A DNA stretch of 64,000 bases from an uncultured Pseudomonadota bacterium (lineage in GTDB: Bacteria; Pseudomonadota; Gammaproteobacteria; Ga0077536). Both the position numbers and the translations under genes were made by a program. Shown here in pieces: positions 45,595 through 55,663 of this stretch (the stretch's first letter is position 1; each line of letters opens with the position of its first letter). Under the pieces are notes generated by a model. It was not told where the DNA came from. It made no database searches and saw only the letters and a program-made list of their open reading frames with translations. Where the stretch lies: assembly GCA_903825645.1 (NCBI GenBank), contig CAIKBL010000042.1:1-64000 (forward strand). Reading direction: 5' to 3'.

Positions 45595-48163
45595 CACGTT
45601 CGTCCTCGGCGCCCTCATCACTGCGCTCATGCACACGACACAGCACCTGTAGATCACAGTACTGACAAGTTTTGCCGCGGTCTTTCGGTGCCACCGCGGC
45701 GTCGCCCGCCAGAAACTGATGTCCCAGGCGGGTGAGTTCGTCTGCCCAAGCCTCCCGCGCAGCGATAAAAGCAGCAGAAGCTGACACGTCCTGACCCAAT
45801 CCGATATCCCGCGGGAAATCGATCAATTCGCTACGATCGCTCCGCACGCAGGCAAAGGCGATTCCGCCCGCTAAAGGCTCCGCGAGGGCATAAGCGAGCA
45901 ACTGTGGTTGCGCGGGCCGCGGCAGATCCCATTGCCCGCGGGCGGGCTTTCCGCCGGTCTTGTAATCGATCAGCAGCATCGTCCCGTTCGCGAGACGGTC
46001 AACGCGATCAATCTGAAGCTCCAGGGTCAAACCGTCGAGTTGCAAACGGTAAGGGGTTTCGCACGCCACGACTTCAAAATCCGGCCGCGTCAGGTCGAAC
46101 ACCAACCAGGCACCGCACACCCGCTCAAGACGCGCATGCTCAAGCGTCCAACCGGCTGGCGGCATCTCGTTAGCCGCGAGGACCTCACGGACGGCCGCGC
46201 GCAGTGCGGCGGCGCGCGCCGTATCGGACAGCGCCTTCACGGCGGCCTGCGTACGGAATTGTCGCCAGAATACCGCGAGGACTTGGTGAACTGACTGCCC
46301 GCGCTGACGCGGATCGGGTCCAAGTTCGGGATACTCGGCGGCCTTCGCGCGCAGACGATGGCGTGCGAAGGCTCGGAATGGACAGGCCGACTGGTCGAGC
46401 AGCAACGAAGTGCCGCCGCGGATAGTCTCCTGTGCCGTCACGGGCACGGGCTCGTCCGTCACCGCTTCAAGCGGCGAGGCGACCCGAGGCAAGGCCGCCG
46501 GTGCAGGATCTGCGCGCAAGCGGGGCGCGCCGAGAGCGAGGCCTTGCACGGCCTGCTGCTCCACGTCACCTGCATGCACCGCGAAGCTCGCCTGCAGACT
46601 GCGGGCATAGGTGCTCAACGCCGAAAAACGGGTTGCCGCGACCGTAAACGCCTCGTCACGCAGCGCCGCCGGCACACCGGCTTCTCGCTGAGCCGCATAG
46701 GGCAGAAAAGGGCTTGTCTCTTCGAGCTTCGGCCAGGCGCCCGCATGTAAACCAAGCACCCAAACGTGAGCCGGGCCGAGCGCCACCGCCTCAGACAGGG
46801 AAAGTATTTCGATGGCATCGAGGGCCGGTGTCGTGCCTGCGGCGCTCCGCATTGCAGCCTGCGTCAGCCACTGCAGTGCCTGCGCGAACGTCTGCGCCGG
46901 CAAAACCAAATCCAGCGTGGACACTTCGTCGAGCGCACGCCGCCAACGCTTGAGATCGTCGTCCTCGCTCATCGTCAGCGCCACTGCCCCGGGCCAACCG
47001 GCCGCGCCGAGGATGCGTTCGAAACGGGCCAACCATTGTTTGAGATCGAGACGTCTGCCCTGCTCCGCGCCAAGTAGTTGCAGGGCTGACCAAAGATCAG
47101 TCAACCCTTCATAACGTTTTGCCCTGCAGAGGGAAGACAACGTGACGGGTCCGACGGGTTCGACGCCCCCCTCCAGCAAGGCTGTCGCAACGCGTACCCG
47201 CGCGGACTGCGTGTAAATCCCTTCGCCGAGGTACGGACTCGTGATCAAGCTGGCTGCCGTCACGCGTGACAGTTCAATCGTCGCCTGCAGGATCTGCAGC
47301 GCCGTCGCGACCAACATTGACGGCTCGGCGGTGCGGATCGCCCGGTAACCTGGCGCGGTCGTCCCAAAACCCGAGAGGAGCCCGCGCCCAAGCGTCAGGG
47401 CCCGGCTTAACGCGCGCTCTAGCGGCCCTTCAAGCGCGGGATCGGCACAGACCAGCACCGGCACATCTGTATCGCCTGTCCGTCGGCCTGCGATGGCCCA
47501 GGACACCGCGGCTGCAATTTCCTCGTCGAGCGCTGCAAATTGTGCGTATTGCCAGTTTCCCGCGCGCACTGCGGCAGGACAGGCGCTGGCGGGCGGCAGG
47601 AGCCGTAACACCGCCGGACTCGCGTCGTCGAAACCGACGCAATAACCCGCCGTCCCCTGGCGTGGCGCTAAGCGAGGCAGCACGCGACTTTGATCGACGA
47701 CCGCCAACGTCTCGCAAAGGGCTTGAAAACGCAGACTCCATACCCGGAAAGCGTGCTGTTCTAAGGATCCTCGGTGCGCCAGCGCCGGTATTGGTACGCG
47801 GTAACCATGCTGGGTCGCCCACGCACGCTGGGCGAGACGCGCCAATGCCCCGGGCGCTACCGCGGGTAACGCCAACTCCGTGGCAGATTCCGTGATGCAA
47901 CGCACCCAGAGTGCCTGTTCCTGTGCAGGACTGAGCATGACTTCCGCCGAACCGAGAGCGCCCGGCTGTTCGGCCACCGCGAGCGTCACCCATTCCTGCC
48001 AGCTGTAGAGCGACGGTGCCGGCCAGACCGCTAATCCCCGCGCCGCTTGGTCGCGATCGAAAGAAGCCCGCAGGACCGCACCGAGGCGACCGCTCGGGAC
48101 GACGATCGGCGCGCCACGGGCTAGCGCCTCACGCCAGCGGGGAAACGAAGGCTGGATAGACAT
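45587..48163 (-). CDS. AddB-like exonuclease (TIGR03623-type DNA repair protein)
   Basis: An 858-residue partner of the AddA-like helicase. The N-terminal two-thirds resemble an inactive helicase fold (VVPSGRLGAVLRASFDRDQA near residue 22). The C-terminal third holds a PD-(D/E)xK nuclease (LLIDYKTGGKP near 730). Cysteines in SACPFRAFARHR near 615 and CQYCDLQVLC near 840 match the four-cysteine iron-sulfur staple of AddB nucleases. Its stop lies inside the AddA-like gene (8-base overlap), so translation is coupled. This pair is a known arrangement in beta- and gammaproteobacteria that lack or supplement RecBCD. Confidence 0.85.
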   Translation of the reverse strand: MSIQPSFPRWREALARGAPIVVPSGRLGAVLRASFDRDQAARGLAVWPAPSLYSWQEWVTLAVAEQPGALGSAEVMLSPAQEQALWVRCITESATELALPAVAPGALARLAQRAWATQHGYRVPIPALAHRGSLEQHAFRVWSLRFQALCETLAVVDQSRVLPRLAPRQGTAGYCVGFDDASPAVLRLLPPASACPAAVRAGNWQYAQFAALDEEIAAAVSWAIAGRRTGDTDVPVLVCADPALEGPLERALSRALTLGRGLLSGFGTTAPGYRAIRTAEPSMLVATALQILQATIELSRVTAASLITSPYLGEGIYTQSARVRVATALLEGGVEPVGPVTLSSLCRAKRYEGLTDLWSALQLLGAEQGRRLDLKQWLARFERILGAAGWPGAVALTMSEDDDLKRWRRALDEVSTLDLVLPAQTFAQALQWLTQAAMRSAAGTTPALDAIEILSLSEAVALGPAHVWVLGLHAGAWPKLEETSPFLPYAAQREAGVPAALRDEAFTVAATRFSALSTYARSLQASFAVHAGDVEQQAVQGLALGAPRLRADPAPAALPRVASPLEAVTDEPVPVTAQETIRGGTSLLLDQSACPFRAFARHRLRAKAAEYPELGPDPRQRGQSVHQVLAVFWRQFRTQAAVKALSDTARAAALRAAVREVLAANEMPPAGWTLEHARLERVCGAWLVFDLTRPDFEVVACETPYRLQLDGLTLELQIDRVDRLANGTMLLIDYKTGGKPARGQWDLPRPAQPQLLAYALAEPLAGGIAFACVRSDRSELIDFPRDIGLGQDVSASAAFIAAREAWADELTRLGHQFLAGDAAVAPKDRGKTCQYCDLQVLCRVHERSDEGAEDERDG

Positions 48164-48422
48164 GCCGCCTATAGTAGGGGAGGTTCCGCTCGCTTCCCAG
48201 AAACCCGGTGGCCTGGGGTGTCGAATTCACCGGGCTCGGCCCTGCGCGGGTAGCGGTCCCGGATTACGGGTTAACCGGCGTCGGTATCGCGTTTGAGCCC
48301 GAAAGGTGCGCTCTCGACCTGATTTCGCTACATTACGCTAGCAGCAGCACTCTATTTCTGCCGAAAATGACCGCGCTCGCGTGATTAAAGACCGAGTGCC
48401 TGGAACCCGGAAGCCGTTAGTT

Positions 48423-48905
48423 ATGAATAAGACCATCAATCACAGCACCGATGCGCGCGTGACCACCCGCAAGCTGATCGATGACATGCTGAAGCAGCGC
48501 CAGCAGATGTTAGTCCTGTTGTGGGAGCTGACTAAGGTGGACTGGCATCACATCGACGATGCCGCAAAGGAAATGGTCGATGAATTTCTGACCATCTTGG
48601 TTGACTACATTGCCGCAGGGCACTTCGGACTCTATCAACGGCTGAGCGAAGGCAATGAGCGCCGCAGCCGCGTCGTGGATACCGCGAAAGGTATCTATGA
48701 CCAGATCGCGTCAACTACAGAATCCGCCGTGAGCTTCGGCGAGCGCTTCGAAAAAGCGGATGAGGAGGCGTTGAACAAGCATCTGGCCGCGGAGCTCTCG
48801 CAACTGGCTGAAAATCTGACCACTCGGATCGAACTGGAAGACCAGCTCATCGCCGCCATGGTGGGCGGCAGCGAAGAAAGACCTGACGCGCGGACCAAGC
48901 ACTGA
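48423..48905 (+). CDS. rsd: Rsd/AlgQ family anti-sigma-70 factor
   Basis: A 160-residue helical protein with the Rsd/AlgQ pattern: TRKLIDDMLKQRQQMLVLLW near residue 15, VDEFLTILVDYIAAGHFGLYQRL near 50, then long amphipathic helices ending in ELEDQLIAAM. Rsd binds sigma-70 and frees core polymerase for alternative sigma factors in stationary phase; AlgQ has a similar role in Pseudomonas. The ATG at 48423 gives the family-sized product, and a GTG at 48381 would add 14 residues. The 259 bases before it hold the promoter region shared with the divergent addB-like gene. Confidence 0.85.
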   Translation: MNKTINHSTDARVTTRKLIDDMLKQRQQMLVLLWELTKVDWHHIDDAAKEMVDEFLTILVDYIAAGHFGLYQRLSEGNERRSRVVDTAKGIYDQIASTTESAVSFGERFEKADEEALNKHLAAELSQLAENLTTRIELEDQLIAAMVGGSEERPDARTKH

Positions 48906-48917
48906 GGCCGCCTAGCC

Positions 48918-49355
48918 TTAACCGGGCGCCATCGCCAACTTGGCGCGTATGAGATCTCGGTGGGAAAGATGCAGGAGCTCGCCTATTTTGCGCAGGTAAT
49001 ACTCCTCATACGTGTCTAGGTTTCCATCGGCATACGCTACCTGCCATAAACATTCCAGGAGACGATACTTCGCGTCGCGATCGAGCCCTTCGTTCAACAC
49101 ACGGGTAAAATCGAAAAGCGATATGGATTCTTCCACGGCGCGCGCGGCCTCTTCGATCAGCATCGTCCTTACCGGCTCTTGGACACCGAAGACCTCAGTG
49201 GCGGCCTGGGCGATAGCCTGGCGCTCTTCGCGCGTATGATGGTTGTCTGCGCGCGCCACTTCGATCAACAAAGCTATCGCGGCGATCTCGAGCCGCGGCT
49301 TCGCGACGGGAGTCACGCCGAGCTCAGCGAAGAACACCTGAATCTGCTTCCACAT
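48918..49355 (-). CDS. TerB-like (tellurite resistance TerB family) protein
   Basis: A 145-residue helical protein with the TerB-like domain: LEIAAIALLIEVARADNHHT near residue 24 (acidic metal-binding site with Asp in ARAD) and LLECLWQVAYADGNLDTYEE near 98, the second acidic ADG motif. Such proteins appear in stress-related membrane contexts, and function is mostly unknown. It converges on rsd, with 12 bases between stops, and is divergent from rsmE with only 35 bases between the starts, so their control regions overlap. Confidence 0.82.
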   Translation of the reverse strand: MWKQIQVFFAELGVTPVAKPRLEIAAIALLIEVARADNHHTREERQAIAQAATEVFGVQEPVRTMLIEEAARAVEESISLFDFTRVLNEGLDRDAKYRLLECLWQVAYADGNLDTYEEYYLRKIGELLHLSHRDLIRAKLAMAPG

Positions 49356-49390
49356 GCTGACGATCCAAATTAAAAAAACAGAACCATGCC

Positions 49391-50122
49391 ATGACGCGTC
49401 TGTTCGTACCAGTCGACCTGAGCCCCGAGACCGAATTGCCCCTGCCGCCGGCGACCGCGCATCGGGTACGTGAGGTATTACGCGCGCGCAATGGCGACGC
49501 GCTCGTCTTATTCGACGGCAAGGGCGGCGAATATCCCGCGACTATCCAGACGTGCAACCGCGAGACAGTCACCGTCAGACTCGGTCCGCAGTTGGCACTG
49601 GAACGCGAGTCCCCGCTCCAGATCACGCTGGCGCAAGGCATCGCGCGGGGCGAGCGCATGGACTACACCCTGCAAAAAGCGGTGGAGCTGGGCGTTACGC
49701 GGATCGTGCCGCTGGCCACTATCCGCAGCCAGGTCAAACTGACGGACGAGCGGGCCGGCCGGCGACACCTACACTGGCACGCCATTGTCATTCACGCCTG
49801 CGAGCAGTGTGGCCGTAATCGAATCCCGACGCTCGCACCGATGACCGACGTGGCCGCTTTTGCCGCAGACGATAGCGCCGCCATGCGTCTGATCTTGTCA
49901 CCCGGCGCGCCTCACGATCTGCGCGCGAGGATCGGGCAGCCGTCCTCTTTCAGCCTGGTTATCGGTCCCGAAGGTGGACTGGACCCGGCTGAAATTGCGC
50001 ATCTCATTGCGGCCGGCTATCAGTCCGTGCGTTTGGGGCCCCGTGTGCTTCGGACCGAAACCGCAGCCCTGGTGGCGTTGACTACTTTGCAGGTGCTCGC
50101 AGGCGATCTCTGCCTGACGTAA
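49391..50122 (+). CDS. rsmE: 16S rRNA (uracil1498-N3)-methyltransferase RsmE
   Basis: A 243-residue SPOUT methyltransferase. The N-terminal PUA-like part (residues 1-72; [21 protein letters not shown]) precedes the knotted catalytic domain with [31 protein letters not shown] and the SAM-binding [14 protein letters not shown] near residue 195 and [16 protein letters not shown] at the end. It methylates U1498 in 16S rRNA. The ribosome binding site is poor. It is 35 bases from the divergent TerB-like gene. Confidence 0.93.
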   Translation: MTRLFVPVDLSPETELPLPPATAHRVREVLRARNGDALVLFDGKGGEYPATIQTCNRETVTVRLGPQLALERESPLQITLAQGIARGERMDYTLQKAVELGVTRIVPLATIRSQVKLTDERAGRRHLHWHAIVIHACEQCGRNRIPTLAPMTDVAAFAADDSAAMRLILSPGAPHDLRARIGQPSSFSLVIGPEGGLDPAEIAHLIAAGYQSVRLGPRVLRTETAALVALTTLQVLAGDLCLT

Positions 50123-50166
50123 CGTCCGGCCAGACTTCGCGACTCGGGGATAGCCGGCCAGTACGC

Positions 50167-50172
50167 TATACT
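50167..50172 (+). promoter_or_regulatory. Candidate -10 box for argH
   Basis: TATACT in the gap between rsmE and argH, about 40 bases before the argH start. No good -35 is seen at 16-18 bases upstream, so this is a weak call. Confidence 0.3.
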
Positions 50173-50211
50173 TCGGGCCAGTCTCACTGCTTTACCCATA
50201 TTGTGACGCCC

Positions 50212-51660
50212 ATGTCGAATGAATCCCACTCCGCTGATCACACGCCCCCTACGCGCCCCGTCACCGGCTTGACCAACCAATCCTGGGGGGGGCGTTTCGA
50301 TGCCCCCACCGATGCCTTCGTGGCCGAATTTACGGCCTCGGTGGGATTCGACCAACGACTCTACGCCGAAGATATCGCCGGCTCGATTGCACACGCGACC
50401 ATGCTGACGGCGAGCGGTATTCTGCTGGAGGCGGAGTGTGCGGAGATCGTGGCTGGACTGAACGCTATCCAGGCAGACTGCGATGCCGGAACCTTTCGCT
50501 GGTCAGTCGCACTCGAAGATGTACACATGAATATCGAAAGCGCGCTCGTCGCGCGCATTGGCGCCGTTGGCAAAAAACTGCACACTGCGCGCTCGCGCAA
50601 CGATCAGGTGGCGACGGACATCCGGCTTTATTTGCGGACGCAAATCGACCAATTATGTGTTCAGATTGATCGGCTACTGGGTGGACTGGTCGATCTCGCT
50701 GAGCGGGAAGCGGCGACCGTCATGCCGGGGTTCACACACCTGCAGGCTGCACAGCCCATCACCTTCGGCCATCACATGCTCGCCTGGTTCGAGATGATCT
50801 ATCGGGATCGGGATCGCCTGCGCGACACCCGCCGCCGGCTGAATGTCCTGCCGCTTGGCGCGGGGGCCTTGGCAGGCACCAGCTTCCCCATACAACGCGA
50901 GCTAACGGCTCGCTTACTGGGCTTCGACAGCGTAGCTGAAAATTCGCTCGACGCCGTTTCTGACCGCGATTTTGCCATTGAGTTCTGTGCGGCAGGAGCG
51001 CTGCTGATGGTGCACTTTTCCCGCATCGCCGAAGAGTTAGTGCTCTGGAATTCTCAACAATTCTCTTTTGTCGATCTCGCGGATGCCTTCTGTACCGGCT
51101 CAAGCATGATGCCGCAAAAGAAAAATCCCGACGTACCGGAATTGGTCCGCGGCAAAAGTGGCCGAGTCGTCGGCCATCTGATGTCGCTTATCACGCTGAT
51201 GAAAGGCCAACCGCTGGCTTACAACAAAGATAATCAGGAAGACAAAGAGCCGTTGTTCGACACCGTGGATACCTTACGTGCTTGCCTTCGTGCGTTCGGC
51301 GATCTGATCCCCTCCTTGGAGGTCAACCGCGCGCGCATGCGCGAGGCCGCCGAGAACGGTTTCACGAACGCGACTGATTTCGCTGACTATCTCGTGCGGC
51401 AGGGGATCCCCTTTCGCGATGCACATTCCATTGTGGGCGCCGCCGTGCGGCTTGCCATCGAAAAAAAATGCAGACTCGCCGCGCTTAGTATCGACGAATT
51501 CAAGGTGCTGCATCCGGCGATCACCGACGGGGTCTACACCATCCTCGATATCGAACAAGTAGTTGCGGCACGCGACCACTTGGGTGGCACCGCGCCGCGT
51601 CAGGTCCGCGCGGCCTGTGCACGGGCGCGCGAACGCTTGCGCCAACGCCAACCTGCCTGA
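50212..51660 (+). CDS. argH: Argininosuccinate lyase
   Basis: A 482-residue enzyme of the fumarase/aspartase superfamily that splits argininosuccinate into arginine and fumarate, the last step of arginine synthesis. Motifs are [20 protein letters not shown] near residue 25, [19 protein letters not shown] near 125, [17 protein letters not shown] near 170 and the signature [15 protein letters not shown] near 295 with the catalytic Ser. The usual length is about 460, so the N-terminus has a short extension. An in-frame GTG at 50203 is an alternative start. Confidence 0.94.
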   Translation: MSNESHSADHTPPTRPVTGLTNQSWGGRFDAPTDAFVAEFTASVGFDQRLYAEDIAGSIAHATMLTASGILLEAECAEIVAGLNAIQADCDAGTFRWSVALEDVHMNIESALVARIGAVGKKLHTARSRNDQVATDIRLYLRTQIDQLCVQIDRLLGGLVDLAEREAATVMPGFTHLQAAQPITFGHHMLAWFEMIYRDRDRLRDTRRRLNVLPLGAGALAGTSFPIQRELTARLLGFDSVAENSLDAVSDRDFAIEFCAAGALLMVHFSRIAEELVLWNSQQFSFVDLADAFCTGSSMMPQKKNPDVPELVRGKSGRVVGHLMSLITLMKGQPLAYNKDNQEDKEPLFDTVDTLRACLRAFGDLIPSLEVNRARMREAAENGFTNATDFADYLVRQGIPFRDAHSIVGAAVRLAIEKKCRLAALSIDEFKVLHPAITDGVYTILDIEQVVAARDHLGGTAPRQVRAACARARERLRQRQPA

Positions 51661-51746
51661 CGCCAGCGGCGGAGTCGGCGGGCGTGTTATTCGACAGACG
51701 CGCGCCCTTTGGGAATCGACGAGTACTCCAGCGAAAGCGCAGAAAC

Positions 51747-52316
51747 ATGCGCAGAATGTTCGCGACGATAGGCTGCGCGTTACGTTTTTTCCTACCGGAT
51801 TCGGTGCTGGCCGCATCCCTTGAACGCGCAGATATTGCGGTTGAGGAAGGGGCCTATCACTATATTTTTGTCGCGACATTGAGTGCTAACCTACAGGCAG
51901 TGCGCGGTGTCGTCCTCGATGTCGCAAATTTCTCGCGGGTTAACCACGAAATCCGGCGTAGCCGCCTGCTCCAGCGAATGGATGATTCGTCTTTCAAACG
52001 ACAAATCATGCTGCGTCATTGCTTGCTCGTGTTTTGCTTTAACTTGGATTTTGTCGAGCACGTAATCCTGACGCCTCACGGAGATATCACGGCAACCATC
52101 CTACCGGCCGAAAGTAGTTTCCGACAAGGCACAGCCCGCTGGCACTTCCAGGCGCTCGACGCCCATCACACCCGCATTTCACTGCAGGCCGACCAAACCC
52201 CGGACTTCTGGATCCCCCCGGTGATTGGTCCCGTACTGATCAAACATTCGTTTGTCACGGAAGTCGACGAGACCGTCAACAACATCGAGCGCTTTGCCAA
52301 TGAAAAGTTTCAGTAA
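51747..52316 (+). CDS. SRPBCC/START-like protein with a probable signal peptide
   Basis: A 189-residue protein. The N-terminus (MRRMFATIGCALRFFLPDSVLAAS) looks like a Sec signal with cleavage after VLA. The rest has the alternating pattern of a polyketide-cyclase/START beta-barrel: VRGVVLDVANFSRVNHEIR, RSRLLQRMDDSS, then DITATILPAESSF and GTARWHFQALD. These domains bind lipids or other hydrophobic molecules. No catalytic residues are evident. Its last 17 bases overlap mutY, so it probably belongs to the mutY-yggX operon. Confidence 0.65.
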   Translation: MRRMFATIGCALRFFLPDSVLAASLERADIAVEEGAYHYIFVATLSANLQAVRGVVLDVANFSRVNHEIRRSRLLQRMDDSSFKRQIMLRHCLLVFCFNLDFVEHVILTPHGDITATILPAESSFRQGTARWHFQALDAHHTRISLQADQTPDFWIPPVIGPVLIKHSFVTEVDETVNNIERFANEKFQ

Positions 52317-53364
52317 TCGGATCCTCGCCTGGGCCGCCGTCCATGGCCGCCAGTCGCTCCCGTGGCAACAGATCCGCTCCCCCTACCGGGTCTGGATCTC
52401 TGAAATCATGCTGCAGCAAACGCAGGTGGCAACCGTCATTCCGTACTTTGAGCGATTTATGGCTCGCTTTCCCGACTGTGCCTCCTTGGCGGCGGCGCCC
52501 CTGGATGAAGTCCTGCACCATTGGTCGGGACTGGGCTACTACGCCCGGGCCCGAAATCTGCATCGCGCCGCGGTCCAGTTATGTGCGCAGCATGGCGGCG
52601 ATTTCCCCCCGGATATCGAAGCGACGATAGCGTTGCCCGGCATTGGGCGCTCAACCGCGGGGGCAATCCATGCCCTGAGCCGAGGCGCGCGCCACCCCAT
52701 ATTGGATGGCAATGTCAAAAGGGTCTTGGCGCGCCATTGCGCGGTAGCCGGCGTACCGGATGAACCAAAGACGCTCAAGGCCTTGTGGGCCCTAGCAGAG
52801 GCGCTAACGCCGACGACCCATGTCGCGGCATACACCCAAGCCATCATGGATTTGGGCGCACTGGTGTGTACACGCCATACACCACGATGTGCGCTGTGTC
52901 CGGTGGTCGACAGCTGTGAGGCCTTTCAAGCCGGACAGGTCTCCGAGTTCCCCGCACGCCGCGTTCGTCGCGCCTTGCCGGAGCGCGCCACCCAATTTCT
53001 GATCTTGAATAACCCGAGTGGGGAGTGGCTTCTTGAACGTCGTCCGCCCAACGGGATCTGGGGCGGCTTGTGGGGCTTCCCCGAGTTGAGTGCGCAGGAA
53101 ACGGTAGAGGACTGGGGGCTAAGACATGGACTCGTGCTGCAGCTCTCTCTGCCCGCGCCACCGCCGGTGGTGCGTGTTTTTACTCATTTTCGACTCACGA
53201 TCTCTCCGGTCCGGGCAACGACAGACACGCGCGCGCGCCGCATCATGGATTCGGACAGGTGGCTTTGGTATAACAATGCCCTGCCCGCCAACGTGGGGCT
53301 AGCGGCACCCGTTGCCAGTATCATCGCGCAGTTAAGTGCCGAGCCGAAAGGAACAACGTCATGA
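52300..53364 (+). CDS. mutY: A/G-specific adenine DNA glycosylase MutY
   Basis: A 354-residue base-excision repair enzyme that removes A paired with 8-oxoG. Catalytic Glu lies in [15 protein letters not shown], the helix-hairpin-helix is [15 protein letters not shown] and the catalytic Asp is in [14 protein letters not shown]. The iron-sulfur ligands [17 protein letters not shown] fit C-x6-C-x2-C-x5-C exactly. A C-terminal NUDIX-like domain ([19 protein letters not shown]) reads the 8-oxoG. ATG at 52300 lies inside the SRPBCC gene's end, and the stop overlaps yggX (ATGA). Confidence 0.95.
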   Translation: MKSFSNRILAWAAVHGRQSLPWQQIRSPYRVWISEIMLQQTQVATVIPYFERFMARFPDCASLAAAPLDEVLHHWSGLGYYARARNLHRAAVQLCAQHGGDFPPDIEATIALPGIGRSTAGAIHALSRGARHPILDGNVKRVLARHCAVAGVPDEPKTLKALWALAEALTPTTHVAAYTQAIMDLGALVCTRHTPRCALCPVVDSCEAFQAGQVSEFPARRVRRALPERATQFLILNNPSGEWLLERRPPNGIWGGLWGFPELSAQETVEDWGLRHGLVLQLSLPAPPPVVRVFTHFRLTISPVRATTDTRARRIMDSDRWLWYNNALPANVGLAAPVASIIAQLSAEPKGTTS

Positions 53365-53630
53365 ATCGGACAGTGAATTGCGTCAAACTTGGACGCGAAG
53401 CAGAAGGTCTACCGATGCCCCCTTACCCGGGCGATCTCGGGAAACGCATCTATGCGGAGGTCTCGCGCGAAGCTTGGCAAGGCTGGCTCAAGCACCAGAC
53501 CATGCTGATCAACGAATATCGGCTGACGCCGATTGAATCGAAGGATCGCAAATTCCTCGAAGCGGAAATGGAAAAATACTTCTTTGGCGAAGGATCTTCG
53601 CGACCCGATCAGTTCAAGGCCCCAGAATAG
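53361..53630 (+). CDS. yggX: Fe(2+)-trafficking/oxidative-damage protection protein YggX
   Basis: An 89-residue protein with the conserved [14 protein letters not shown] (Cys7), [16 protein letters not shown] and the final helix [13 protein letters not shown]. It helps protect iron-sulfur clusters from oxidants. It overlaps mutY by 4 bases, the arrangement also found in other gammaproteobacteria, which makes sense because MutY carries an iron-sulfur cluster. The 205 bases after it hold no gene but contain the tRNA-Phe promoter. Confidence 0.94.
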   Translation: MNRTVNCVKLGREAEGLPMPPYPGDLGKRIYAEVSREAWQGWLKHQTMLINEYRLTPIESKDRKFLEAEMEKYFFGEGSSRPDQFKAPE

Positions 53631-53767
53631 CGGCGAGAATTCTCTGCCGTTCTACGGCACTACCGCGCGTGCCAGCGCGAAACCGACAGGCATAGTAATG
53701 CTGCGCGATAGTGCTCGTGGTTGGCGTCCAAGATTGCCTGTGGTCCGCCATCTAGGGCGCGGTCGGG

Positions 53768-53796
53768 TTGACGGCCTAGGGTGGAGTCGATTAAAT
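53768..53796 (+). promoter_or_regulatory. Promoter of the tRNA-Phe gene
   Basis: TTGACG (53768-53773), a 17-base spacer and TTAAAT (53791-53796). The GC-rich discriminator that follows (ACGCGCTCCCCGCC) is the type found at stringently controlled tRNA promoters. The mature tRNA begins about 33 bases after the expected start. Confidence 0.65.
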
Positions 53797-53835
53797 ACGC
53801 GCTCCCCGCCACTCGCGGGCCTTTCTTGAATATTC

Positions 53836-53911
<76 letters not shown>

Positions 53912-53961
53912 AAATCAATGACTTACAACACGCTTCGATCATCTCAAAAACTTTGCGTGAG

Positions 53962-54591
53962 CTAGCCGACGATTAGTCGACACAACACCAGCCGTTCTTG
54001 TCTCGTGTCGCGATCGCATACGGTGTTCGCAGACTCGATCAATCGCGATCACTCTGCCGCCGAATAATGCGTTGTGATGCGTCCGGCATGATGCCCCAAC
54101 AGATTCTGTCTATCTGCAAAGATCACCCCGGCCGCGCGGAGGCGTCGACCAAACGTATGCTTCAAATCATGGACGCGCACCTGCGGTAGCTCCGCTGCCC
54201 TACGTGCTTTCAACCACGCGCCATTCAGTATTCGCCGAACCGGCTTGCCGCGATAACTGAACACATGCGTGGAATGTTATTGGCGCATTCCCTCTGTCAC
54301 CTAACCAGCGATTCGACTCAGCACCACCAGCCGTTCATCTCCATTCTTCACGAAGTTACCCGGCAGGATAAACACCAGTGTCTTCAACATCGGTAGTTTT
54401 ACCTCCCAAGCCCAACGCAAATTAAAAATTTCCGCATCCCGACATCCGGTGTTGACGACGAACAACGCCCTCTGTGCCACGTGATCTGGCAAACGCTGAC
54501 ACAATTTAGTCTGCTCGTCCTAATCAAGCGAGTACGGTTGGCGCCTGTGGAGATCAGCGAGAAGCTTGATCTTCGGTGCTATCGCCCGCCT
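53962..54591 (-). pseudogene. Tyrosine recombinase (phage-type integrase), nonsense-decayed
   Basis: One continuous minus-strand reading frame over about 630 bases encodes the catalytic half of an integrase. Segments are ALFVVNTGCRDAEIFNLRW (first catalytic Arg), HDLKHTFGRRLR (the H-x-x-K/R box), LLGHHAGRITTHYS (His and Tyr nucleophile region), and a tail LIESANTVCDRDTR. The frame is broken by four stops (54520-54522, 54301-54303, 54277-54279, 54049-54051) but shows no frameshift. The first stop replaces a residue that is Trp in relatives. The N-terminal part is gone, and IS66 debris lies beside it. Pointing at tRNA-Phe, it marks an old integrative element. Confidence 0.85.
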
Positions 54592-54759
54592 CGGCGGTCC
54601 CAACGCCGTGCGGAAACGAAGTTGGCCCATATCCCCCGTAAAACCCCACGCTGTTCGCACACCGGCATCTGCTCTAGGGCTCGACTGAGCGCCCAAGAGC
54701 CATATGAACGGAGACGTCCACGTACGGATCTTTGAGAGGCCCGACGACAGCTCCCCGGG

Positions 54760-55007
54760 CCAACTCGACTCCGCGACACGGTGAAAGGTGTGCAATTGAG
54801 CGCCAGTCTTTCTTCCTGGACTGAAACCACCAAGGCGAATCGGCTGGAGCCCAACGCGTACCTGCGCCGCGTGTTCACCTTGCTGCTGCAAGCCACCTCG
54901 GTCGCCGACATCGAAGCCCGGCTGCTCTGGCACCCACACGAAGACTCAGCGGGAAGCTAGTTCACCGCGCGTTCTCTCGTCAATGACAGAGTTGCTGGAC
55001 CGTTTAC
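54760..55007 (+). mobile_element. IS66-family transposase C-terminal remnant and right end
   Basis: The plus-strand frame ending at the TAG of 54958-54960 reads DTVKGVQLSASLSSWTETT, KANRLEPNAYLRRVFT and SVADIEARLLW. This matches the C-terminus of IS66 transposases (consensus TAKANGLEPYAYLRHVF). The bases after the stop lead to a terminal-repeat-like GGACCGTTTAC near 54997-55007. The rest of the transposase and the accessory genes are missing. A related degraded end lies at 480-546. Confidence 0.7.
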
Positions 55008-55276
55008 CGTCATTCGCTGCCGACCGGTCGTGCAGACAGAACGTTCCGAAAAATTTAGAACGGATTCGAACGATGCGGAACGGCGTCCGTCCGGGAGTGG
55101 CTTCCGGTGATCGCAGGCCTCAAAAAGCTCTACGTCCGCGCAAGCCAACGCCAAGTGAGCACGCGCGGCGCGTTGCTACAGTGACCCGTTCCTATCTTGA
55201 GGCACGCGGTGCGAACGGCTAAAGAGATCAAAAACATTGATCTTGTACTGACCTGATTTGCGCTTGGGCGGCTGCT

Positions 55277-55663
55277 GTGCAGATCGCCAAATCCGCGCAC
55301 GCCGACCGCTTCCTACTTAAAGGCGCGATGTTGCCAATGATCTGGTTTGACGATGCGCATCGTGACACCCGTGATCTGGATTTTCTCGGATACGGCGAGC
55401 CTGACCCAGACGTGATGCTCGCAACCTTAAGAGAAATCCTCGCACGTGACGCTGACGACGGCGTCTCGTTTGCTGTTGGTTTTCGAAGAGTCGATCGACT
55501 TCGTGACGCGCATGAATATGACGGCCTCGGGCTGCAACCGACCGATCAAATCAGCGGGGCGCTGAGCATCTTCAACACTCAGAAACACCATCGGGCCGGG
55601 GCCACTATTTTCGGCGATAGGTCACAATCCCTACAATTGGACGGATCGCTACCTTACCATTAG
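55277..55663 (+). pseudogene. AbiEii/AbiGii-type nucleotidyltransferase toxin, fragment
   Basis: The frame contains HADRFLLKGAMLPMIWF and HRDTRDLDFLGYGEPDPDVM, which match the start of AbiEii/AbiGii toxins: the KGAML segment followed by the nucleotidyltransferase Asp motif in RDLDFLG. The family is usually about 250-300 residues. Here the similarity fades after about residue 80, and the frame ends early, so the gene is truncated or frameshifted. An upstream AbiEi antitoxin gene is not recognisable (55010-55276 shows no clear gene). It belonged to an abortive-infection toxin-antitoxin pair carried by the tRNA-Phe element. Confidence 0.7.

Noticed and set aside
53979-54340. Shared CACCAGCCGTTC near 53986 and near 54327 as possible attachment repeats
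   Set aside because: Both copies lie inside the integrase pseudogene, encode similar ERLVV/L segments and show no relation to the tRNA end.
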